From NCBI GenBank assembly GCA_009774655.1, contig VSOD01000311.1, forward strand, positions 1-5,228: 5,228 nt of DNA, in the 5' to 3' direction. Shown in pieces: positions 1 through 5,228 of the stretch (positions within the stretch are counted from its first letter, which is position 1; each line of letters starts with the position of its first letter). The notes beneath the pieces were generated by a model that was not told the DNA's origin, made no database searches, and saw nothing but the letters and a program-made list of their open reading frames with translations. This stretch comes from Lachnospiraceae bacterium. GTDB taxonomy: Bacteria; Bacillota_A; Clostridia; Lachnospirales; Lachnospiraceae. A program made the translations under genes and the position numbers.

Positions 1-1305
1 TTCCGGCTTCGTCCGCAGCTTCAAACCAAGTATCATACCGGAGAGGTTCGCATCCGCCAGACAGGAACGATTGCCGTTCCACCAGTCCAGCGCGACCAGT
101 CCGCTTTCTCCCGGCATAAGCCGTGACGCCTTCTCGCTGAGCAGCGTATGTAAGGAAATCTCCCGCCCGGCCGCCTCTCTCTCGTAACTGCCCGGCACGC
201 AGTTGTTCACAAACCACTCAAACAGATCCCCGACGGCGCTCTGCCCCGCCTCGTAGGCATACAGCCCAGGAAGCACGGCATTCCTGACACAGCCGGAAAT
301 ACCCTTTATATAGGATAACTTCTCGGAACACAACAGCATACAGCAGGACGTCCCCAATATCATCAGCGCCTGATCCGGCCCGTCGATCCCGGCGGAAGGC
401 ACTGCCACATGGGCGTCGATCAGGGAAGCAGCCACTGCTGTTCCCGCTTTCAGCCCCAGTCTGCAGGCGGCCTCATCTGTCAGCCTGCCCGCACCCTCAC
501 CCACCTGCACCTCTCGTCCTTTGAGCTTTTCTTCCAGGGAAAAAAGAAGCGGATGCAGCATTCCCAGAAATTCCTTCGCAGGATAGCCGTCTTCCTCGTT
601 CCACAAAAGTTTGTATCCTGCATGACACATACAGCGTGTCACTTCTCCGGTCAGCAGATAGACAAGATAATCGCTGACCTCCATGAAATTGTCCGTGGCC
701 TCATATACTTCCGGCGCTTTCCCGGCAATCTCCATAAGTTTGGGCAGCATCCACTCCGCATTCACCTTACCGCCGCAGCGCATCAGGAATTTCTCCCCGC
801 GCTCTTTGGCCAGCGCCGTGATACGGTCCGCCTCCGCCTGCGCGCCGTGATGCTTCCACAGCTTCAACTGCGCATGAGGATTCGCTGCAAACTGCTCTGT
901 CTTGCCAAGCGGCCGGCCATCCTGCATAAGCGGCAGAAAAGTGGAAGAAGTGGCGTCAATACCGATGCCGATCACATCATCCGGCCGGCAGCCCGCTTTC
1001 TCCACCACCTCACGGATCGTGTAATACATGGCCTCAACATAATCGTCAATCTCCTGCAGGGCGTAATCCGCAGGCAGCTTTTCCAACCCGCAGCCCGGGC
1101 CGGCTCCGCCGCTTTCGCCGGCCGTTCCGGAAGAAACAGACAGCGTAGTCAGAATCCCGTGCGGATACGGATAGATACTCTCGGCAATTACCTCGCCGCT
1201 GTGCACGCAGACCAGCACCGCTCTCGCCGAAAGAGTGCCGTAATCCAATCCGATCACGTATTTAGTTTGCTCCGTTTTGCAGATCGTCTCCACAATACTC
1301 TCCAT
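1..1305 (-). CDS. araB: Ribulokinase AraB, C-terminus cut by window edge
   Basis: ATP-dependent cytoplasmic kinase of the FGGY family that converts L-ribulose to L-ribulose-5-phosphate in arabinose catabolism. The frame is open from an ATG at 1305 to the window start, giving 435 residues; the family is usually about 550-570, so roughly the last 120 are outside. Visible motifs: the N-terminal phosphate-binding motif GLDYGTLSARAVLV (19-32), IGIDATSSTFLP (114-125), GGKVNAEWMLPK (178-189), GYKLLW (230-235), IDAHV (296-300), YEAGQSAVGD (351-360) and LDWWNGNRS (406-414). By recalled spacing to the Bacillus halodurans enzyme, W150, K232, D297 and E352 match its substrate-contact residues. It lies 28 bp after egsA on the same strand, so it is probably co-transcribed. 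The start is uncertain: the ATG at 1305 has a weak Shine-Dalgarno, and a GTG at 1293 follows GGAGAG. The product assignment is firm. Confidence 0.96.
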   Translation of the reverse strand, partial: MESIVETICKTEQTKYVIGLDYGTLSARAVLVCVHSGEVIAESIYPYPHGILTTLSVSSGTAGESGGAGPGCGLEKLPADYALQEIDDYVEAMYYTIREVVEKAGCRPDDVIGIGIDATSSTFLPLMQDGRPLGKTEQFAANPHAQLKLWKHHGAQAEADRITALAKERGEKFLMRCGGKVNAEWMLPKLMEIAGKAPEVYEATDNFMEVSDYLVYLLTGEVTRCMCHAGYKLLWNEEDGYPAKEFLGMLHPLLFSLEEKLKGREVQVGEGAGRLTDEAACRLGLKAGTAVAASLIDAHVAVPSAGIDGPDQALMILGTSCCMLLCSEKLSYIKGISGCVRNAVLPGLYAYEAGQSAVGDLFEWFVNNCVPGSYEREAAGREISLHTLLSEKASRLMPGESGLVALDWWNGNRSCLADANLSGMILGLKLRTKPE

Positions 1306-1333
1306 TTCTGCATTTGAAAATTTATTATGCCGT

Positions 1334-2707
1334 TTACGATTTCGCCTGCGGACAATACTTTTCCACGAGTCTGTCTGCTTCCTCATCCAGCCTGCCAATA
1401 TCCCACATCAGCTGCAGGATCGTATAACGGTCGCGCAGTTCTTTGCCGTAACGGATACTGTCATGGACATATTCCCGTGGAATGCCAACGTCAGCAGGTA
1501 TCTTCGCCGCACCCATATCCGCCAGCACCTGATATATTTCAGATGCCTTCGGCGCCGTCCCGGCAAGCGCCTGGATCTGATCCCATTTCTCCTCGATGGC
1601 AGTAAGACGCTTCCGTAATCCCGCCGGATCATTTTTCCCGGATTTCTTCTCCAGCTCAATGATCCCTTCCGCACCGTCCCGGTAGCAGCGGCGCATTTCC
1701 TGCTCCCAGTCTTCCACGGAAGGACGACCGGAAATATTCTCGCGGATCGCGGCGAAATCCGGACGCTCCATCTCCGCCAGCCTGTTATACAATTCCAGCA
1801 TCAATACCGTGCCGATTCCCACCTTCGTGCCGTGCAGTACCGCCGGAATACCGTCGAAAAGGAACTGCATCTCCCAATAATGCGACTGATGATGCTCCGC
1901 ACCGGAAGCCGGACGGGAATTCTCCGAAAAGTCCATGGCAATGCCGGAAAGCACCAGGGCCTCCGTAAGCACCGATACGGCTTGGCTGTCATGAGAGGCA
2001 AGCCCTTTCGTGCTCTCCATCGTCTGGTCCACCGCCGTCCGCATGATATCTGCAATGGTGTCGCAATAATATTCATCATTTACATAATGGGAAAGCTTCC
2101 AGTCAAGCAGACAGTTATATTTACCAAGAATATCCGCCGCACCCGCCGCCAGCATCCTGAGCGGTGCGTTCGTCATGATCTCCGGATCACAGATGAGCGC
2201 CAGAGGCTCCTGTGCCGGAAACGTGATCTTCATATTGTGAAAGATCAGGGGCGCTACTCCGCTCACCAGACCATCCATCGAAGGCGCCGTCGCCACCAGC
2301 ATAAAAGGCCGTCCGGTAATGTAACTGAAATAGCGGCCGAGATCATTGATCGTACCGGTTCCGATGGAAATGATAAGATCGGCTTCCCTGTCATTGGCCA
2401 TGGCGATACTGCCAAGGGCATGTTCGTCGGCTGCCAGATCCCCGTTCTCAGGACTCCTGAGCACATGGGAAGCGTAACGGATACCGGCTTTTTGCAGCAC
2501 TTCTTCCGTCTGTTTCCCGGCAATCTCATATGTATGCGTGTCGGAGATCAGATATGGTCTTGCATATCCCAGCTGCCCCAGAAGAGCCGGCAGCTTTGCA
2601 ATGGCACCCGGTTCAAACATATAGTGTGCGAACAACGATCTATGCGTCCGCCCACAGCTGCATGAAAAACTGCAGTTTAAATATGGCTCTATTGATCGAC
2701 TCTGCAT
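1334..2707 (-). CDS. egsA: sn-glycerol-1-phosphate dehydrogenase (EgsA/AraM)
   Basis: NAD(P)H-dependent cytoplasmic enzyme that reduces dihydroxyacetone phosphate to sn-glycerol-1-phosphate, the enantiomer used in archaeal lipids. In Bacillus subtilis the homologue is AraM, encoded in the arabinose operon. The 457-residue protein is complete, somewhat longer than B. subtilis AraM (about 394). Motifs: a clostridial-type N-terminus with FSCSCGRTH (14-22), the nucleotide-binding GTGTINDLGRY (116-126), TAPSMDG (140-146), and candidate metal ligands D192 (AADILGK), H272 or H273 (GAEHHQSHYWEM) and H292 (LHGTKVGIG), in the order expected for this iron-containing-dehydrogenase-like fold. The ATG at 2707 has an AGAGG 6 nt upstream and a good promoter at 2752-2780, so it is the first gene of its transcript, with araB 28 bp downstream. 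Its visibly higher GC contrasts with the AT-rich genes to the right. Glycerol dehydrogenase is the main alternative, but the motifs and the araB neighbour favour EgsA. Confidence 0.95.
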   Translation of the reverse strand: MQSRSIEPYLNCSFSCSCGRTHRSLFAHYMFEPGAIAKLPALLGQLGYARPYLISDTHTYEIAGKQTEEVLQKAGIRYASHVLRSPENGDLAADEHALGSIAMANDREADLIISIGTGTINDLGRYFSYITGRPFMLVATAPSMDGLVSGVAPLIFHNMKITFPAQEPLALICDPEIMTNAPLRMLAAGAADILGKYNCLLDWKLSHYVNDEYYCDTIADIMRTAVDQTMESTKGLASHDSQAVSVLTEALVLSGIAMDFSENSRPASGAEHHQSHYWEMQFLFDGIPAVLHGTKVGIGTVLMLELYNRLAEMERPDFAAIRENISGRPSVEDWEQEMRRCYRDGAEGIIELEKKSGKNDPAGLRKRLTAIEEKWDQIQALAGTAPKASEIYQVLADMGAAKIPADVGIPREYVHDSIRYGKELRDRYTILQLMWDIGRLDEEADRLVEKYCPQAKS

Positions 2708-2751
2708 TTTATTCCTCTGTTTCCTTTCTTTTCATCCTTTACCCCTTATTT

Positions 2752-2780
2752 ATTATACCTGCGTAAATTACAACGTTCAA
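2752..2780 (-). promoter_or_regulatory. Sigma-A promoter of the egsA-araB operon
   Basis: On the minus strand there is a -35 box TTGAAC (2780-2775), a 17-bp spacer and a perfect -10 box TATAAT (2757-2752). Transcription would start near 2745, leaving a leader of roughly 40 nt before the egsA ATG at 2707, with the Shine-Dalgarno AGAGG at 2718-2714. The -35 matches consensus at 4 of 6 positions. It sits directly downstream of the terminator at 2864-2908, which fits an independent transcription unit. Confidence 0.7.
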
Positions 2781-2792
2781 TAATTTTTATTG
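2778..2792. promoter_or_regulatory. Candidate operator palindrome at the egsA -35 box
   Basis: A perfect inverted repeat, CAATAA-TTT-TTATTG, overlaps the upstream half of the -35 hexamer (2775-2780). A second short palindrome, GTAAATTAC (2763-2771), lies in the spacer between -35 and -10. Both are AT-rich and could arise by chance. The position would suit a repressor that blocks RNA polymerase, such as a pentose-responsive regulator, but I do not recognise an AraR or CcpA consensus. Confidence 0.3.
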
Positions 2793-2857
2793 TTGGAAAC
2801 ATAAATACAAAGTTTTCTTTGATCTCAAATCATAACACATCAATTTCTGAAAATCCT

Positions 2858-3938
2858 TCAAACAAAAAATCCCTGTAGAGCCGGTATTTTCAGGCAATAC
2901 AAGGATTTCTGCAGGTATTGATACAAGTTAGTGTGAAGTACGGTTTTCCCGTCTTCTTCCACAAGATGCAGTGTAATATGGTTCTCAGTATCTATTTTGT
3001 AATTTTTCTCTCCGTCATAGGGCTGAGCGCCATTAAAATATATATTACCACCGGAGTATACCGGCAGATGTTCATAGAATTTATCTCTCTGCTCACGGAT
3101 CTCATAGTGATCCGCATAGAATTTTGCAAAGTATTCGTCGGCATCCGGGTATCCGTCATAAGGCTTCGTGCCCACAATATAATTCATCCTGTCCAGACTT
3201 TCTTCTTTTCTTGCTTTTGCATAATCTGTCAGAAGCTGACTGATCGGCTGCTGAACGAAAATATTATTATAGAATCTCGCGTCTCCGTGGAGGATCGTCA
3301 TAAATCCGGCAATCTCCGTCCTGTGAGGAACATGATACGGCGTATAACGAGGAGACGGGAAGACCTTACTTCCATTATCCGTACCGTTTCCCACATAGAC
3401 AAAAGAACCTGCGATCAGATTATGGACCATTGCCGTACCCTGGGTGCAAAAGCGCCCCGCAACCTCGGACAGAAAAATATTATTGTCCATCAGGGTCGGT
3501 CCGTGAGACACTTCAACAAAAATATCCTCCGCCACGGAGATGTGCTCATTAAATTCCGTCCCTTCCGGCGGCATGCATTTTGATCCCGCCGATTTCCGCT
3601 CCGGCAAGTTCCTGTTTATTGTTGATATGATGAATCTCATTATCCTCAATAATGGAGAATACGCCTCCCAGATGTCCCACGATTCCAGTCTGTCCACAGT
3701 CGTGAATATTACAGCGCCTGACTATATGTGAACCGATCTTCTCTTTTGTCCATCCTTCTCTCTGTGCCTGACAGATGGCATCCCTCTCCGTCTGGGTTCC
3801 GGTTTTGGTCCGCTTGACGGTCCATTTATTATCATTTTCGGGCTGCAGATATTTACCGAGCGAAATACCGCTGCATCTCGAATGCGAAATCTCACAATCT
3901 TCGATCACCCATCCTTTTGACCAGTGAGGTCCTACCAT
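2858..3938 (-). pseudogene. GH120-like beta-xylosidase remnant, truncated and frameshifted
   Basis: Remnant of a right-handed beta-helix glycoside hydrolase resembling GH120 beta-xylosidase XylC of Thermoanaerobacterium saccharolyticum, which removes xylose from xylo-oligosaccharides. Two frames must be joined. 3938-3567 encodes VGPHWSKGWVIED, GWTKEKIGSHIVRRC, DCGQTGIVGHLGGVFSII and GGIKMHAA, then hits a stop at 3549. From about 3566 a second frame carries DIFVEVSHGP, RYTPYHVPHRTE and FMTILHGDARFYNNIFVQ. The E in FVEVSHGP (codon 3514-3512) matches the XylC general acid/base Glu405 as I recall it. The segment between HAA and FVEV, which should contain the LDWEAQG-type motif with nucleophile Asp382, is missing: about 74 nt by XylC spacing. 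About 240 N-terminal residues are also gone (joined to the permease), and the C-terminus reads into a terminator. There is no usable start or complete active site, so it is not functional. The family call rests on remembered sequence, not an alignment. Confidence 0.86.
2864..2908 (-). terminator. Rho-independent terminator after the xylosidase remnant
   Basis: In the minus-strand transcript, AAAUCCUUGUA (2908-2898) pairs with UACAGGGAUUU (2877-2867) over 11 bp with one G-U pair. The loop is 20 nt and could form an inner GCC/GGC pairing. A run of six U (2869-2864) follows. It would end transcription from the permease/xylosidase unit before the egsA promoter. It lies inside the open frame of the remnant (stop at 2860-2858), which suggests the original stop codon and C-terminus were lost. 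Confidence 0.68.
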
Positions 3939-4551
3939 ACCTTCCTGCCCCGTCTATCCTTGCGGCCTCATATAATTCTGAACCGATCCCTGTTAATGCT
4001 GCCAGATAGATGATCGCGCTGTACCCGGCAGTCTGCCATATCGTCATAACAGTATAGATGATCCAGAAATAAGAAGGCTCCGTCAGAAAATTAATCCTTG
4101 AAAACCCAAGGCCGGCTAAGATATTATTGATCAGTCCGGTACTTGGCGATAAAAATGTTACTACCATACCCACAACCACGACACTCGATATAAAGTTGGG
4201 AAGGTAGGTAACTGTCTGAACCAGTTTCTTATACTTTAATCTTCCGACCTCATTCAACAGGAGCGCCAGAATAATGGGTGCTACAAATCCGATTGTCAGC
4301 TGCAGGAAGTTGATTGCCAGCGTATTCCTGATCAGTCTCCAGAAAAATATGGAATTTATAAACTGCCCATAATATTGCAGACCGACCCATTTGCTTTCCA
4401 AAATACCTTTTGCCGGCTGATACTTTTCCACCGATATGATAAGAGACAAAAACAGCGGAATATATCGGAAAATGACGAAATAGATCAGGACTGGAATAAA
4501 CATCACATAGAGCAGCAGATTCTTTTTCACATTGCGTCGCAGGTTCTTCAT
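3892..4551 (-). pseudogene. Sugar ABC transporter permease (LplB/YteP type), 3'-truncated and fused to xylosidase DNA
   Basis: Inner-membrane permease of the binding-protein-dependent transport family used for oligosaccharide uptake. The start ATG at 4551 has an AGAGG 8 nt upstream. Hydrophobic segments are visible at about residues 12-40, 78-99, 119-136 and 160-187, typical of this family. The cytoplasmic coupling loop (EAA motif) begins as ELYEAARIDGAGRYG (192-206). The family is usually about 300 residues, with one or two more membrane segments after the EAA loop. Here the reading breaks just after GAGRY (near 3939), and the last 14 residues to the stop at 3892 are xylosidase DNA read in the wrong frame. 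The product would lack most of the EAA loop and the final membrane helices and should not couple to an ATPase. No partner permease, solute-binding protein or ATPase is in the window; they may have been lost in the same deletion. Confidence 0.86.
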
Positions 4552-4661
4552 TTTTCATACCTCTTTCTTTCATTGTCCATGCGCTTTTAGTGTCTTGCAT
4601 TTTGTAAATTCAGCGTAGCATTGGAACCAGATAGTGTAAATCTTCCGTTTTTTTGTATTTG

Positions 4662-4693
4662 TGGAAATTTTATAGATTGGATATGGAAATTTT
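4662..4693. repeat. Tandem 10-bp direct repeat in the permease leader
   Basis: TGGAAATTTT occurs at 4662-4671 and again at 4684-4693, 22 bp apart, about two helical turns. The similarity continues loosely downstream (ATAGATT versus TATGATT). The pair lies about 110-140 bp upstream of the permease start. On the minus strand, TATAAA at 4674-4669 overlaps one copy and could be a -10, but I find no convincing -35. In-phase spacing is what a dimeric regulator site would show, but the AT-rich context makes chance similarity possible. Confidence 0.4.
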
Positions 4694-4721
4694 TATGATT
4701 TTGTGCATCTCATGCTTTACG

Positions 4722-4750
4722 AAAAAAGAATCAGCCGGTAAAAAGCTGAT
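4722..4750 (-). terminator. Probable rho-independent terminator of the toxin-antitoxin unit
   Basis: In the minus-strand transcript, AUCAGC (4750-4745), a 9-nt loop and GCUGAU (4735-4730) form a 6-bp stem. UUC and then six U (4727-4722) follow. The stem can be extended by GAAUU/AAUUC-type pairing across a small bulge. It lies about 55 bp downstream of the toxin stop, separating it from the permease gene. Confidence 0.55.
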
Positions 4751-4762
4751 AATTCTTAAGTC

Positions 4763-4807
4763 AAAACAAGCACCAAATGATTTATAGTGTCATTTGGTGT
4801 TTGTTTT
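4763..4807. terminator. Long inverted repeat overlapping the toxin stop codon
   Basis: The arms AAAACAAGCACCAAATGA (4763-4780) and TCATTTGGTGTTTGTTTT (4790-4807) pair over 18 bp with a single G-T wobble and a 9-base loop. Both arms end in T-rich sequence on the outgoing side, so it could act as a terminator in either direction. It begins at the toxin's stop codon (4808-4806). Together with the hairpin at 4722-4750 it makes a double terminator for the minus-strand transcript. Confidence 0.65.
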
Positions 4808-5016
4808 ATAGATTTCGTCCTTGATATTGTATTGTTACTATATAAACTGTTTTGCATGGTTCATCAATGCGGAAAATGGCGATATAATTATCAATCAGTA
4901 ACTGACGGTAGCCTTTTCCAGCATATCTGCCCTCGTTACGCTCTTGATGGGACTGTGGAAATGTGGTCTAATTCACGGATTGCTGCAGGGTTGACTTTTA
5001 CCTTGTATTTATCCAA
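4806..5016 (-). pseudogene. RelE/ParE-family toxin with its middle deleted
   Basis: Remnant of a small type II toxin; family members act as ribosome-dependent mRNA interferases or gyrase poisons. A TTG at 5016, overlapping the antitoxin stop, starts LDKYKVKVNPAAIRELD (5016-4966), the usual first strand and helix of this family. One base later the frame changes, and 4964-4806 encodes TFPQSHQERN, GRYAGKGYRQLLIDNYIAIF and ends YIVTIQYQGRNL, the classic beta-strands and C-terminus. As it stands, translation from the TTG stops at 4938-4936 after 26 residues. The two parts total 69 residues against about 100 for an intact relative, so roughly 30 residues of the central helices are missing together with frame. 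The toxin should be inactive. Whether the lineage was RelE or ParE cannot be decided from what is left. Confidence 0.83.
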
Positions 5017-5228
5017 AATGCTTTTTCTCCAATTCTGCAAAAACTATTTCTGCGTCAACTGCTTCTGCTCCGTTAGCAATTTCCTGCTCGGATTCGAAGA
5101 TTGCCTGGTCGATGCGATTCATTCTTGCAAATTTATCATATAATTCACTACTCATCATCAACCAAATCGCTATATCCGTTTTTGGTAATAAAAATAGGCT
5201 CCTGTTCCTTGTGTGCGATATTAGAAAT
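5009..5228 (-). pseudogene. Phd/YefM-type antitoxin, frameshifted, 5' end outside window
   Basis: Labile DNA-binding antitoxin partner of the downstream RelE/ParE remnant. From the window edge, 5228-5160 reads ISNIAHKEQEPIFITKNGYSDLV, which contains the Phd-like PIFITKNGYSDLV core, but continues to a stop at 5150-5148. The expected continuation, MSSELYDKFARMNRID and so on to AELEKKHFG (stop 5011-5009), is in the next frame from 5158. The bases at the break read GTTGATGATGAGT, whereas GTTGTGATGAGT would keep LVVMSS in frame, so a single inserted A explains it. The C-terminal toxin-wrapping part could be re-initiated at the ATG codons at 5158 or 5155, giving 49 or 48 residues without the DNA-binding half. 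The toxin start overlaps its stop by 8 bp, the usual translational coupling. The N-terminus, roughly 20 residues, lies beyond the window. Confidence 0.78.

Noticed and set aside
409..1317. 302-residue open frame on the plus strand
   Set aside because: It is antisense to araB, whose FGGY motifs are unmistakable. Its own translation is rich in R, H and Q and matches no family I know.
1832..2665. 277-residue open frame on the plus strand
   Set aside because: It is antisense to egsA and has low-complexity, Arg/His-rich composition typical of a shadow frame in GC-richer coding DNA.
2818..2829. Palindrome TTTGA-TC-TCAAA between the terminator and the egsA promoter
   Set aside because: It is short, AT-rich, well upstream of the -35 and matches no operator I know; such repeats are expected by chance here.
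2918..3583. 221-residue open frame on the plus strand
   Set aside because: It is antisense to the xylosidase remnant, which carries clear GH120-like motifs on the minus strand.
4250..4600. 116-residue minus-strand open frame starting upstream of the permease
   Set aside because: It overlaps the permease in another frame; the permease frame has membrane helices and the EAA motif, this one has neither.
4612..4640. Possible promoter TTTACA, 17 bp, TACGCT for the permease
   Set aside because: The -10 matches consensus at only three of six positions, which is too weak in AT-rich DNA to annotate.
4787..5143. 118-residue, Cys/Phe-rich plus-strand open frame resembling a small membrane protein
   Set aside because: It is antisense to the recognisable toxin and antitoxin fragments, begins inside the inverted repeat and lacks a convincing ribosome binding site.
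1..5228. CRISPR array, tRNA, rRNA, insertion sequence or riboswitch
   Set aside because: I looked for spaced repeats, cloverleaf or CCA-type ends, transposase motifs and long leader structures and found none.

Overview
The window reads as chromosomal DNA of an anaerobic, gut-type Firmicute, most likely a Lachnospiraceae relative. The basis is protein resemblance (AraB, a clostridial-type glycerol-1-phosphate dehydrogenase, a GH120-type beta-xylosidase, a Phd/RelE pair) together with AT-rich intergenic DNA and purine-rich ribosome binding sites. All genes I can support lie on the minus strand, so the locus is read from high to low coordinates.

Layout in transcription order: (1) 5228-4806, a broken type II toxin-antitoxin pair. 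The Phd-like antitoxin carries a small frameshift and enters from the window edge; the RelE/ParE-like toxin has lost its middle. (2) 4722-4807, two stem-loops, one overlapping the toxin stop codon and one followed by a U-run. (3) 4552-4721, an AT-rich leader with a tandem 10-bp repeat spaced 22 bp. (4) 4551 to about 3939, the first two thirds of an LplB-type sugar ABC permease, fused out of frame to (5) the central and C-terminal part of a GH120-like beta-xylosidase (3938-2858). This xylosidase fragment has lost its N-terminal region, a short internal stretch that should hold the catalytic nucleophile, and its C-terminus, so its last codons run into a terminator hairpin (2864-2908). (6) 2709-2857, an intergenic region with a good sigma-A promoter (TTGAAC, 17 bp, TATAAT). 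(7) egsA/araM, intact (2707-1334). (8) araB, ribulokinase, 28 bp downstream and cut by the window start (1305-1).

The intact pair egsA-araB forms a two-gene or longer operon with its own promoter: ribulokinase phosphorylates L-ribulose in arabinose catabolism, and EgsA reduces dihydroxyacetone phosphate to sn-glycerol-1-phosphate. The permease and xylosidase remnants would once have imported and trimmed hemicellulose oligosaccharides, which fits a pentose-use locus.

The main observation is the contrast between a healthy left half and a right half in which every gene is disrupted, mostly by internal deletions. I see no undescribed system. The pattern looks like deletional decay of an accessory pentose/xylan region, although an assembly artefact cannot be excluded from sequence alone.
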